Assembly: GCF_036053395.1 (NCBI RefSeq) | Contig: NZ_CP107942.1 | Location: 4,244,501 to 4,308,500, forward strand | From: Actinoplanes sp. NBC_00393 | Lineage (GTDB): Bacteria > Actinomycetota > Actinomycetes > Mycobacteriales > Micromonosporaceae | Direction: 5' to 3' | DNA length: 64,000 nucleotides | Part shown: positions 1 through 8,028 of the stretch, one piece after another | How the letters are laid out: the number at the start of each line of letters is the position of its first letter | Position numbering within the stretch: the first letter of the stretch is position 1 | Position numbers and translations under genes: made by a program | The notes under the pieces: generated by a model | Database searches by the model: none | What the model was told of the DNA's origin: nothing | What the model saw: the letters and a program-made list of their open reading frames with translations, nothing else

Positions 1-927
1 ACCGACCGCCTGCGGGACGGTTCCGGCGCCGTGCGTCTCGAAGGCGACGGTCAGCGCGATGCTGCCCAGGGCCAGGAGCGCCATGACGGCGGCGATCGCG
101 TACCCCTGCCGGTTCTGGCCGACCATCCGGCCGAACACCCGCGGCATGCTGAACGGGATCAGGAAGATCAGGAAGATCTGCAGCCAGTTGGTCCAGGCGG
201 TCGGATTCTCGTACGGATGGGCGGAATTGGCGTTGTAGAAACCGCCACCGTTCGTGCCCAGCAGCTTGATCGCCTCCTGCGAGGCCACCGGCCCGCCGGT
301 CAGATGCTGGCTGTCGCCGGTCAGCGTGGTGATGTCGGTGCCCGCGGACAGGTTCTGCACCACGCCGGCGACCATGAAGACCAGCGTGGCCAGCACGCAG
401 ACCGGCAGCAGGACGCGCAGCGTGATCCGGGTCAGGTCGACCCAGAAGTTGCCCAGGGCCTGCGCCTTACGGGCGGCGAAGCCGCGCATCAGGGCCACCG
501 CGACGGCGACGCCGACACTCGCGGAGACGAAGTTCTGCACCGCGAGGCCCGCCATCTGCACCAGATGGCCCATCGTCGATTCACCGGAGTACGCCTGCCA
601 GTTCGTGTTCGTCACGAAGCTGACCGCGGTGTTCCAGGCGATGTGGTCGGTGACGGCGGGCAGGCCGAGCGCAAGCCACAGCCGGTCCTGCACCCGCAGG
701 AACAGGTAGAGGAACAGGATCGAGACCGCGGAGAACGCCAGGACGCTGCGGGCGTAGACACCCCAGCTCTGCTCGGTGTCGCGGTCCACGCCGACCAGGC
801 GGTACACGCCCCGCTCGACCGCGTTGTGCCGCTTGCCGGACACCACGCGGTACAGGTAGTCGCCGAACGGCCGGTACACCGCCACCAGCGCGGCGACCAG
901 CGTCAGCACGAAGAGCCAGCCGGCCAT
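1..927 (-). CDS. kdpA: Potassium-transporting ATPase subunit A (partial, N-terminal 309 residues)
   Basis: KdpA is the channel-like, K+-binding membrane subunit of the high-affinity KdpFABC pump. The first 309 of about 550 residues are visible; the rest lies before the window start. It opens [10 protein letters not shown], a first membrane segment. Two selectivity-filter loops are recognisable: [11 protein letters not shown] near residues 107-117 and [15 protein letters not shown] near 224-238, with several hydrophobic segments around them. The ATG at 925-927 shares one base with the kdpF stop (TGATG), so translation is probably coupled. The family assignment is firm; the antisense open frames over this region are shadows. 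Confidence 0.97.
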   Translation of the reverse strand, partial: MAGWLFVLTLVAALVAVYRPFGDYLYRVVSGKRHNAVERGVYRLVGVDRDTEQSWGVYARSVLAFSAVSILFLYLFLRVQDRLWLALGLPAVTDHIAWNTAVSFVTNTNWQAYSGESTMGHLVQMAGLAVQNFVSASVGVAVAVALMRGFAARKAQALGNFWVDLTRITLRVLLPVCVLATLVFMVAGVVQNLSAGTDITTLTGDSQHLTGGPVASQEAIKLLGTNGGGFYNANSAHPYENPTAWTNWLQIFLIFLIPFSMPRVFGRMVGQNRQGYAIAAVMALLALGSIALTVAFETHGAGTVPQAVG

Positions 928-1016
928 CAGAACTTCTCCGGGAAGAGCAGGGCGGCCACCAGCAGGGCGGCCAGGGCGACGGCCAGGATCAGGCCGGCGA
1001 GGTTGACGGCGCTCAT
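927..1016 (-). CDS. kdpF: KdpF, small stabilising subunit of the Kdp pump
   Basis: A 29-residue single-span peptide ([20 protein letters not shown] then a short FPEKF tail). KdpF is the lipid-like small subunit that stabilises the KdpABC complex in the membrane. Identity rests on size, hydrophobicity, a charged C-terminal tail and position directly before kdpA. Its ATG (1014-1016) overlaps the stop of the upstream small ORF by one base, and its own stop overlaps the kdpA start in the same way, so three genes are chained by TGATG junctions. Confidence 0.93.
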   Translation of the reverse strand: MSAVNLAGLILAVALAALLVAALLFPEKF

Positions 1017-1096
1017 CAGCGTTCGGCCGCCTTGATGAGCACGGTCAGCGCTGCGAACAGCGCCACCGTGAGCACGACGAACACGAGGTCAGCCAC
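1016..1096 (-). CDS. 26-aa membrane peptide leading the kdp operon
   Basis: This very short gene begins with GTG at 1094-1096 behind a good ribosome site (AAGGAG about 7 bases upstream) and reads [20 protein letters not shown] then IKAAER. It is one hydrophobic helix with a positively charged tail and resembles KdpF in design. Its stop overlaps the kdpF start by one base, so it would be co-translated with kdpF. It is the first gene of the operon; the 202 bases upstream (1097-1298) should hold the kdp promoter, but I could not pick a convincing -35/-10 or riboswitch there. Function unknown; a second accessory peptide of the pump is the natural guess. Confidence 0.75.
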   Translation of the reverse strand: MADLVFVVLTVALFAALTVLIKAAER

Positions 1097-1298
1097 GAAA
1101 AGCTCCTTGTTGTGCGAGGGGTTGCACATGGAGCCAAGCGCGCGCCGCAGCGCTTTGACAGCGTTGTTCACGCGATGCCTACGCCGCCGGTCCCGATTTT
1201 GACGCGCCGTTAACGCGTACCCTCCGGCGGTGTGACAGCGGCACCTCTCCGGGGCCGCGCGACACCCGCAAGGACCTGCGCGCGTCCTGGCAGGAGGA

Positions 1299-1877
1299 TC
1301 AGCCGTGCTGAGTTCCGGTCAGAGCTGCCTGCTCGGCGGCCTTTCCCGGGCGGACGGCGACGAAGTAGACGGCGGCGCCCAGGAACACCAGGGCCGCGGT
1401 GAAGACGTTGAGGCGTACGCCGAACAGGGTGTTGGCCTCGTCGACCCGGAGCAGCTCGACCCAGAAGCGGCCGGCGGTGTAGCCCATCAGGTACAGGGCG
1501 AACGCCCGGCCGCGGCTGAACGTGAAGTGGCGGTCGAGCCACCAGACCAGCCCGGCCACGCCCAGGTTCCAGAGTGCCTCGTACGCGAACACGGGGTGGT
1601 AGAGGCCAGGCCTGGTCTCGCCGGTGTCCATGTCGTGCACCTGCAGACCCCACGGCAGGGTGGTGAGCTTGCCGTACACCTCGTTGTTGAACCAGTTGCC
1701 GAGCCGCCCGATCGCCTGACCGACCGGCAGGCCCGGGGCCAGCGCGTCGGCGATCACGCCCAACGGGATGCCGAGCCTGCGGGCCGCCACCCAGGCGCCG
1801 ACCGCTCCACCGGCCACCGCGCCCCAGACGCTGAGACCGCCCTCTCAGATGCCGAACGCCCGCAGCGGCTCGTCGAG
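1299..1877 (-). pseudogene. lgt: Decayed prolipoprotein diacylglyceryl transferase (lgt remnant)
   Basis: Lgt attaches diacylglycerol to the lipobox cysteine of prelipoproteins. The C-terminal 170 or so residues are well preserved: EGGLSVWGAVAGG, GRLGNWFNNEVYG (conserved Arg and Glu of the family) and the C-terminal FWVELLRVDE stretch. The frame is broken by TGA at 1845-1847, exactly where the family has Trp in the run AF-I-W-EGG. Upstream of that stop about ten residues still look like Lgt (LDEPLRAFGI); the normal N-terminal 90 or so residues, with the first membrane segments, are absent and DUF397 follows within 65 bases. A short product from an internal GTG would lack several membrane helices. 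A functional lgt presumably exists elsewhere. Confidence 0.85.
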
Positions 1878-1941
1878 GGTACGGCAGCGATTATCACGGT
1901 GCCGGAAAGTACTCGCAGCCCGCTGTCAGCCCGCTGAGAAA

Positions 1942-2157
1942 CTAGTCCAGCAGGTCGTCGAACTCGCCCTTCTTGGCACCGTCCAGGAAGGCCGCGAACT
2001 CCGCCCTCGTGTAGACGATGATCTCGCCGTCCGGGTGGCGGGAATTGCGGACCGCGATCTCATCGCCGGCCCGGGCGACCTCGACGCAGTTGCCGTTGGC
2101 GCTGCGGGTGGCGACGCGCCACGTCAGCGCGTGCCGGTCGAATCTCACACGACTCAT
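1942..2157 (-). CDS. DUF397 domain protein
   Basis: A 71-residue DUF397 protein, a family found in large numbers in actinomycetes, usually next to an XRE/DUF5753 regulator, with roles in development and secondary metabolism control. Typical marks are visible: W near residue 13, SANGNCVEVA, IAVRNSRHPDG and a C-terminal FLDGAKKGEFD segment. The ATG at 2155-2157 gives the expected family length. No partner helix-turn-helix gene lies beside it: both neighbours are pseudogenes, so this looks like an orphan copy. Confidence 0.9.
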   Translation of the reverse strand: MSRVRFDRHALTWRVATRSANGNCVEVARAGDEIAVRNSRHPDGEIIVYTRAEFAAFLDGAKKGEFDDLLD

Positions 2158-2274
2158 GATTTCCCTGATGGTAGGGCGAGGTCTGCCGGGCCTGGACTCT
2201 ATCGTCTGAGCAGGTTGATCGAAACGGGAAAGTGCAGCCCTTACCTCTTTCGTGACGCAGACGAGGAGCACGTT

Positions 2275-2499
2275 GTGGCAGACGACGTCATCACGGCCGT
2301 GTAAGAGATCAGCGCGGAGGATCCGGTGGGGCGGGCCGGGCTGGTGGCGGTGGGGATGACCGGTGAGCAGCTGGCGGCGCCGGCCTATGCGGTGGCGGCC
2401 GGTGGGTTGCACGTCGGGAAGGAGGATCAGGGGCTGGCAGATCAGCCGTGGGCGCCGTTCGCGGAGCGGGTGCCGCGGGTGGCCGGGGCGGTGCGGCAG
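2275..2499 (+). pseudogene. Broken gene of unknown family with in-frame TAA
   Basis: A GTG at 2275 sits behind a good ribosome site (GAGGAG). The frame reads VADDVITAV, then TAA at 2302-2304, and then continues with clean actinomycete codon usage as EISAEDPVGRAGLVAVGMTG and onwards to about RVPRVAGAVRQ near 2499. Beyond that point the opposite strand carries the tail of a broken cupin gene, so the 3' part of this gene appears lost at the junction. The continuity of protein-like sequence across the TAA is what suggests decay. I do not recognise the family. Confidence 0.5.
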
Positions 2500-2849
2500 C
2501 ACCGGGCGGTCGCGGTCCACGGTGACCGCGCACAGGAAGCCGAACGGCTCGTCGGAACTGGTGCCAGCCTCAGGACGGCACGAACACCACGTCGTGCCGG
2601 GCGAGCGGCATCATGCGATCGACTGTCAGAGCGCTGCCGCGCCCGCGGATCGGTACGACCACGTGCGTGTGCTCATGCCGTTCCAGAGTGGTGTGCCCGC
2701 CCGGGGCCGACCTCGAAATAGCGCAGCGAGGTGCCCTGGCCGTGCTCGGCGCCGGTGAGCTCCTGCCGGGTCACCGAGCGGAACGTGCCCACGCCACTGC
2801 CGCCCTCCCAGACGAACGGCGAGGTCTGCCGGCGATGGGTGGCCGTCAT
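2494..2849 (-). pseudogene. Decayed cupin-domain protein
   Basis: The start is intact: ATG at 2847-2849 overlaps the stop of the preceding monooxygenase gene (ATGA), and the product begins MTATHRRQTSPFVWEGG. The cupin core then needs several repairs. An extra G after FEVGPG shifts the frame. The shifted frame gives GGHTTLERHEHTHVVVPIRG, the metal-binding His-rich motif. A TGA stands after DVVFVPS where the family has Trp. A further frame change separates GWHQF from DEPFGFLCAVTVDRDRPVLP. Four recognisable family blocks in the correct order but in different frames argue for a pseudogene, not a sequencing slip. It was probably the third gene of the OsmC-monooxygenase operon. Confidence 0.8.
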
Positions 2850-4048
2850 GCCATCGAGCGTACGAGGTGGTCGACGACGAACCGGGCGTCGTCCTCGATG
2901 CCGTGGATGAACGTGGACCGGCGCCGCCGCAGCACCGGCAGGCCGAGCGCGTACAGGCCGGGGCTGTCGACCACCCCGCCGTCATGGCGCAGCCGGCCCT
3001 TCTCGTCGACGACCGGCACGTCCAGCCAGCCGTAGTCGGGACGGAACCCGGTCGCCCAGATGATCGTACTGATCTCGCCGCGGCGCAGGTCGAGCCGCAG
3101 GCGGGCGGCGGCCGGAACCCGGGTCGGTTCGATCTCGCCGGCCGGGCCGGACTCCCCCGCCCACTCGTCGAAGCCGGCCAGCAGGCGCTTCATCTTCAGG
3201 TCGGCCAGCGAGCAGACGTTGCGCAGGCCGCCGGAGAACAGCGCCTCGCCGTCGCGGACCATCGCCATCCGGCCGACCAGTTCGACGCCGAGGCCGGTGA
3301 GGGTGTTCAGGTCGAGCGTGACGCGTTTCGGGTCGCCGACGAGCTGCGGCGAGGGCAGTCTTCGGGCCCGGCTCAGGTCGTCGACCTCGTCGTAGCGCTG
3401 TGCCCAGACACCGGAGGCGTCCATCCACCACAGCACGTCGCGGTCGCGGTGGGTGCGCGGCAGGCGTACGTGCTCACCGACCGCGAGGGTGACCTGCCGG
3501 CCGGACCGCTGCAGCTCGGCGGCGATCTGCACCCCGGTCGCGGACGCGCCGACGACCAGGACCCCGCCGTGCGGCAGCTGGGCCGGATCCCGGTAGTCGA
3601 ACGGCGTCAGCTGCAGCACCCGCTCCGGAACCCCGGGGGCGAGCGCGGGCACGACCGGCACGTTGCAGGCCCCGCTCGCGATGATCACCGATTGGCAGCG
3701 CAGTTCGCCGCCCTCGGAGGCCACCCGATAGCCGTCGCCGGCACGCCGCACCGAGGTGACGGTGGTGCCGGTCCGCACCGGCGCCGCGGCCCCGAACTCG
3801 GTGATGAACGACGCCACCTCGCCGGCTGTCATGTAACCGTCCGGGTCCGGCCCGGCGTAGGGCCGGCCGGGCAGGCGGGTCAGCCAGTTCGGCGTGAGCA
3901 GGCGCAGCGAGTCCCAGCGTTCCCGCCGCCACGCATTGGCGACCTCGCCGCGTTCCAGCACGACGTGGTCGATCGACCGCTCGCGCAGGAAGTGGCTGGC
4001 CGCCAGGCCCGCGTGCCCGGCGCCGACGACGACTGTGGTGGGGCTCAA
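2846..4048 (-). CDS. FAD-dependent monooxygenase/oxidoreductase (CzcO-like)
   Basis: A 400-residue flavoprotein of the flavin-containing monooxygenase type, which uses FAD and NADPH to oxygenate small substrates. The FAD-binding Rossmann motif VVGAGHAGLAAS lies near residue 6, a second dinucleotide motif VVGASATGVQIAAE near residue 170, and the ATGFRPDYGWL segment typical of these enzymes near residue 340. The start chosen is TTG at 4046-4048, which overlaps the OsmC stop by four bases (TTGA) and places the FAD motif at the very N-terminus; longer frames upstream run into the OsmC gene. Substrate unknown. It forms an operon with OsmC upstream and the broken cupin downstream. Confidence 0.9.
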   Translation of the reverse strand: MSPTTVVVGAGHAGLAASHFLRERSIDHVVLERGEVANAWRRERWDSLRLLTPNWLTRLPGRPYAGPDPDGYMTAGEVASFITEFGAAAPVRTGTTVTSVRRAGDGYRVASEGGELRCQSVIIASGACNVPVVPALAPGVPERVLQLTPFDYRDPAQLPHGGVLVVGASATGVQIAAELQRSGRQVTLAVGEHVRLPRTHRDRDVLWWMDASGVWAQRYDEVDDLSRARRLPSPQLVGDPKRVTLDLNTLTGLGVELVGRMAMVRDGEALFSGGLRNVCSLADLKMKRLLAGFDEWAGESGPAGEIEPTRVPAAARLRLDLRRGEISTIIWATGFRPDYGWLDVPVVDEKGRLRHDGGVVDSPGLYALGLPVLRRRRSTFIHGIEDDARFVVDHLVRSMA

Positions 4049-4593
4049 GCGACCTCGACCGTGACGCTGGTCGGGTTGGTCAGCGCGTCGTAGACGGCGG
4101 AGCGCTTCTGCGACTGCGCGACCAGGGCCTCGATCTCCTCCGGGCTGGCGTCGGCGTCGATGTTGAAGGTGACCTTGATGTCGTTGAAGCCGTTGCGCAC
4201 GTCGCTGTCCGCGCCGAGGATGCCGCGGATGTCGTGGTTGCCCTCGACCGTGGAGGTGACCGAGCGCAGCTGGATGCCCCGGTTCTGCGCGACCGAGGCG
4301 ACCCCGGCCGTCAGGCAACTGGCCAGGCCGACCAACAGGTACTCGATCGGGGTGATGCCGTTGTCCTCGGCGGCGAAGACCTCCGGGTGGTCGGCGGAGA
4401 ACGTGGTCTCACTCTTGTGGGTCTGCTCCTGGCCGAGACCGAAGAAGTTCTGGATGGTGGTCGTGCTGTGCACGCCCTTCTCCCACTTGGAGGTGGCCCG
4501 CCAGGTGAACTGGGCCGCCTCTGGCGCGCCCTTCAGCGCCTCGCGCGCTTCGAGCAGAGCCTGTACGTTGACGCCATTATCGGTGGTGGTCAT
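4045..4593 (-). CDS. OsmC/Ohr-family protein
   Basis: A 182-residue OsmC-like protein; the family reduces organic hydroperoxides through a reactive cysteine pair in the cytoplasm. The central helix LLVGLASCLTAGVASVAQNRG carries the peroxidatic-type Cys; the other conserved Cys of Ohr is not evident, so this is the broader OsmC class. ATG at 4591-4593 is preceded by GGAAGGATCACGTC, a plausible ribosome site. The gene starts an operon with the flavin monooxygenase, which suggests joint handling of an oxidised or sulfur-containing compound. The 89 bases up to metX hold both promoters, divergently arranged. Confidence 0.88.
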   Translation of the reverse strand: MTTTDNGVNVQALLEAREALKGAPEAAQFTWRATSKWEKGVHSTTTIQNFFGLGQEQTHKSETTFSADHPEVFAAEDNGITPIEYLLVGLASCLTAGVASVAQNRGIQLRSVTSTVEGNHDIRGILGADSDVRNGFNDIKVTFNIDADASPEEIEALVAQSQKRSAVYDALTNPTSVTVEVA

Positions 4594-4682
4594 GACGTGA
4601 TCCTTCCGGTCGCCGGGCGCATCTACAAGACCCATCGGGATGCTAGACAATGATCATGGCACTGGCATAGCGTGGGTGGCCT

Positions 4683-5834
4683 ATGAAAAGCGTCGGGGTC
4701 GTGGAGACGCGGTTCCTGGACCTGCCGGGACCGTTGCCGCTCGACCGCGGCCGCACGCTGAGCGGCGTCCGGGTCGCCTACGAGACCTACGGAACCCTCT
4801 CCCCCGCCCGCGACAACGTCATCCTGGTCTGTCACGCGCTCAGCGGCGACGCCCACGCGGCCGGCATCGCCGCGACGCCGCCCGAGGAGAGCACCCGCGA
4901 CGGTTTCGGGGCCGGCCCGGCGGTCAAGGGCATCGGCTGGTGGGACGGCATGATCGGACCGGGCAAGGCGTTCGACACCGACCGCTTCTTCGTGGTCTCC
5001 ACCAACCTGCTGGGCGGCTGCCGGGGCACCACCGGGCCGGGTTCGATCAACCCCGAGACGTCAGCGGCGTACGGGCCGGACTTCCCGGTCATCACCGTGG
5101 CCGACATGGTGCGCTGCGAGCGGGCGTTCCTCGACCAGCTGGGCATCGAGCGGCTCGCGGCGGTGGCCGGCGGCTCGCTCGGCGGGATGCAGGCCCTGCA
5201 GTGGGCGGTGACCTACCCGGACCAGGTGGACGCGATCGTGGTGATCGCCTCCACGCACGCGCTGCAGCCGCAGGGCGTGGCGTGGAACGCGATCGCCCGG
5301 GAGTCGATCCTGCGCGACCCGGACTGGCAGGGCGGCCGCTACTACGGCACCGGCCGGGCGCCCGAGGCCGGGATGGGTGTGGCCCGCATGGTCGGGCACA
5401 TCACCTACCTGTCCGCGCCGGGGCTGGCCGGCAAGTTCGGGCGGCGGCTGCAGGACGGCGACGACCTCCGGTACACGATCACTGAACCGGAGTTCGAGGT
5501 GGAGAGCTACCTGCGGCATCAGGCGGCCTCGTTCGTCCGGCGCTTCGACGCCAACACCTACCTCTACACGTCGCGCGCGCTGACGTACTTCGACCTTGCG
5601 CGCGGGTCGACTCTCGTCAAGGCTCTGGAGAGCATCGAGGCGCGGACGCTGCTGATCTCGTTCAGCTCCGACTGGCTCTACCCGCCGACCGCCAGCCTGG
5701 AGATCGAGGCGGCGCTGACGGAGCTCGGCAAGCCGGTCGAGTGCCACGTGATCGACGCTCCGTACGGCCACGACTGCTTCCTGCTCGAAGAGGCCCGCCA
5801 AACGCCGATAGTCCGGAGATTCCTGAACCGATGA
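4683..5834 (+). CDS. metX: Homoserine O-acetyltransferase
   Basis: MetX transfers acetyl from acetyl-CoA to L-homoserine, the activation step of methionine synthesis. The 383-residue protein has the alpha/beta-hydrolase fold with the nucleophile elbow GGSLGGMQALQW (Ser near residue 162), an Asp in the FSSDWLYPP strand and the catalytic His in APYGHDCFLLEE near the end. The signature NLLGGCRGTTGP is present. The stop overlaps the metY start (ATGA), giving a metX-metY operon. No SAM riboswitch was seen in the short leader. Confidence 0.97.
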   Translation: MKSVGVVETRFLDLPGPLPLDRGRTLSGVRVAYETYGTLSPARDNVILVCHALSGDAHAAGIAATPPEESTRDGFGAGPAVKGIGWWDGMIGPGKAFDTDRFFVVSTNLLGGCRGTTGPGSINPETSAAYGPDFPVITVADMVRCERAFLDQLGIERLAAVAGGSLGGMQALQWAVTYPDQVDAIVVIASTHALQPQGVAWNAIARESILRDPDWQGGRYYGTGRAPEAGMGVARMVGHITYLSAPGLAGKFGRRLQDGDDLRYTITEPEFEVESYLRHQAASFVRRFDANTYLYTSRALTYFDLARGSTLVKALESIEARTLLISFSSDWLYPPTASLEIEAALTELGKPVECHVIDAPYGHDCFLLEEARQTPIVRRFLNR

Positions 5835-7129
5835 GCCGACCAGAAGAGCCGCACGAGTTCGGCTTCGAAACCCGCCAGCTGCACGCCGGCCAGCGGCCCG
5901 ACCCGAACACCGGCGCCCGCGCGGTGCCGATCTTCCAGACCACCAGCTACGTCTTCGAGGACCCGGAGTCCGCCGCGGCGTACTTCAATCTGCAGGAGTA
6001 CGGCAACACGTACTCGCGGATCATGAACCCGACGACCGCGGTGTTCGAGGAGCGGGTGGCGAACCTGGAGGGCGGCAGCGGCGCGGTCGCCTTCGCCAGT
6101 GGCATCGCCGCGCAGGCCGCCGCCCTGTTCACGCTGCTCGAGCCGGGTGACCACGTGGTGGCGTCGTCGGCGCTCTACGGCGGCACGGTCAACCAGCTCA
6201 AACACCTGCTGCGCAAGATGAACGTGGAGCTGACCTGGGTCGACCCGGACGACGCGGAGGCCTGGCGCAAGGCGGTCCGGGCCACCACCAAGGCGTTCTT
6301 CGGCGAGACCATCGGCAACCCGGCCGGCAACGTCCTGGACATCGAGACGGTCGCCGGGATCGCCCACGAGCACCGGCTGCCGCTGATCGTGGACAACACG
6401 TTCGCCACGCCGTACCTGTGCCGGCCGATCGAGTGGGGCGCCGACATCGTGGTGCACTCGGCGACCAAGTTCATCGGCGGGCACGGCACGAGCATCGGCG
6501 GTGTCGTGGTGGAGGCCGGCACGTTCGACTGGTCGAACGGGCGGTTCCCGGTGGTGGCGGATCCGTCGCCGGCGTACCACGGGCTGAAGTTCCACGAGAC
6601 GTTCGGCACCTACGGCTACCTGATGAAGCTGCGCGCCGAGACGCTGCGCGACCTGGGCGGGGCGCTGTCGCCGTTCAACGCGTTCCTGTTCCTGCAGGGT
6701 CTGGAGACGTTGTCGCTGCGGATGGAACGGCACGTCGCCAACGCCGTTCGGATCGCCGAGTTCCTGGAGGGACATCCGCTGGCGTCCAACGTCAGCTATC
6801 CCGGTCTGCCGAACAGCAGATATCGACCGTTGACCGATAAATACCTCAAGGATGGCGCCGGCGCGGTGTTCTCCTTCGACGTCTCCGGCGGCCGCCAGGG
6901 CGGCCAGGACCTGATCCGCGGGGTACGGCTGTGGTCGCACCTGGCCAACGTCGGCGACGCGAAGAGCCTGATCATCCACCCGGCCAGCACGACGCACCGT
7001 CAGCTGGGCGACGACGAGCTGCGGGCCGCGGGCGTCGGCCCGGGAACGGTACGGCTGTCGGTCGGCACCGAATCCGTGCAGGATCTGATCTGGGATCTCG
7101 AGCAGGCGTTCCGGGAGGTGGCCCGATGA
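5831..7129 (+). CDS. metY: O-acetylhomoserine aminocarboxypropyltransferase (sulfhydrylase)
   Basis: A 432-residue Cys/Met-metabolism PLP enzyme that makes homocysteine from O-acetylhomoserine and sulfide. Visible marks are FETRQLHAGQ at the N-terminus, the PLP Lys in HSATKFIGGHG, TYSRIMNPTT and the long MetY-type insertion with NGRFPVVADPSPAYHGLKFHE as separate pieces. The ATG chosen (5831) overlaps the metX stop by four bases; the longer upstream frame is inside metX. Together with metX it gives direct sulfhydrylation, bypassing cystathionine. Confidence 0.96.
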   Translation: MSRPEEPHEFGFETRQLHAGQRPDPNTGARAVPIFQTTSYVFEDPESAAAYFNLQEYGNTYSRIMNPTTAVFEERVANLEGGSGAVAFASGIAAQAAALFTLLEPGDHVVASSALYGGTVNQLKHLLRKMNVELTWVDPDDAEAWRKAVRATTKAFFGETIGNPAGNVLDIETVAGIAHEHRLPLIVDNTFATPYLCRPIEWGADIVVHSATKFIGGHGTSIGGVVVEAGTFDWSNGRFPVVADPSPAYHGLKFHETFGTYGYLMKLRAETLRDLGGALSPFNAFLFLQGLETLSLRMERHVANAVRIAEFLEGHPLASNVSYPGLPNSRYRPLTDKYLKDGAGAVFSFDVSGGRQGGQDLIRGVRLWSHLANVGDAKSLIIHPASTTHRQLGDDELRAAGVGPGTVRLSVGTESVQDLIWDLEQAFREVAR

Positions 7130-7608
7130 CCGATCTCGCGCGGTACCAGGACGCGCTGACCATCCAGCGGGTGCTGAACACGGCGAAGACCATCGCGATC
7201 GTCGGGTTGTCCGGCAACGAGCTGCGGGCCAGCTACTTCGTCGGCTACTACCTCAAGCGGCACGGCTACCGGGTGGTGCCGGTCAACCCGCGGGAGAAGG
7301 AGATCCTCGGCGAGACGTCGTATCCGAGCCTGTCCGACGTACCGATCCCGATCGACATGGTCAACGTCTTCCGCGCGCCCGACGCGCTGCCGCAGATCGC
7401 CCGGGAGTCGGTGGCGGCCGGCGCCGGCACGCTGTGGACCCAGTTCGGCGTGATCAACCAGGAGGGCGCGGACATCGCCGAGGCCGGCGGCCTGACCGTG
7501 ATCGTGGACCGCTGCCTCAAGGTGGAACACGCCCGTTACGTGGGCCGCATGCACTGGCTGGGCTTCAACACCCAGCGCATCACGTCGGTCCGCTCCGGCC
7601 TGCAGTAG
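7126..7608 (+). CDS. CoA-binding domain protein (YccU/CoA_binding_2 type)
   Basis: A 160-residue Rossmann-like protein of the CoA_binding_2 family. The glycine-rich nucleotide motif IAIVGLSGNELRASYFVG lies near residues 24-41, and the family's typical VNPREKEILGETSYPSL, VFRAPDALPQIA and VDRCLKVEHAR follow. ATG overlaps the metY stop (ATGA), so it is the third gene of the met operon. This gene often travels with O-acetylhomoserine sulfhydrylase in actinobacteria, which suggests a link to sulfur metabolism, but its activity is not established. Its last 29 bases overlap the convergent VOC gene. Confidence 0.88.
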   Translation: MTDLARYQDALTIQRVLNTAKTIAIVGLSGNELRASYFVGYYLKRHGYRVVPVNPREKEILGETSYPSLSDVPIPIDMVNVFRAPDALPQIARESVAAGAGTLWTQFGVINQEGADIAEAGGLTVIVDRCLKVEHARYVGRMHWLGFNTQRITSVRSGLQ

Positions 7609-7969
7609 GGCGATGCTCGACGAGGCCCACCAGGTTGCCCTCGGTGTCGCGCAGGAAGGCCTGCACCTCCTCGGTGCCGGCGGGCCCGAGCTGGTCGTCG
7701 CGGTGCGTGAAGATGACGTGCGGCTCCGACTCGACGGCGGTGCCGGCGGCGCGCATCCGCGCGATCACCGCGTCGACGTCCTCGACGAGGTAGTAGTGCA
7801 GCGCGGAGGGCGCCCCTTCCTCCAGCAGCAGGCGCTGCCCGTCGAGGTCGAAGAAGACCAGCCCCGGCGGGTCGAACGAGGCGACCGGCCCGCGGCCGAA
7901 CAGCTCGGCGTAGAAGGCGGTGGCACGCGGCAGGTCGTCAGCGTGCTGGGCAATCTGCACTGCGCGCAT
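7580..7969 (-). CDS. VOC (glyoxalase/bleomycin-resistance) family protein
   Basis: A 129-residue single-domain VOC protein. The sequence shows the beta-alpha-beta-beta-beta pattern: HADDLPRATAFYAELFGRGP at the start, YYLVEDVDAVIARMRAAGTAV in the middle and FLRDTEGNLVGLVEH at the end. Such proteins bind a metal and act as dioxygenases, isomerases or drug-binding proteins; the substrate here cannot be told. ATG at 7967-7969. It overlaps the CoA-binding gene tail to tail. Confidence 0.85.
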   Translation of the reverse strand: MRAVQIAQHADDLPRATAFYAELFGRGPVASFDPPGLVFFDLDGQRLLLEEGAPSALHYYLVEDVDAVIARMRAAGTAVESEPHVIFTHRDDQLGPAGTEEVQAFLRDTEGNLVGLVEHRPTAGRSGPT

Positions 7970-8028
7970 GATCAGTCTCGCTTTCCGTACCGGGTCGGTC
8001 TCACCCGCCCGGGGGCTTGAGGTACAAC

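Noticed and set aside
1097..1298. Possible c-di-AMP or other riboswitch before kdp
   Set aside because: I could not find a conserved core; only an ordinary leader with a ribosome site is visible.
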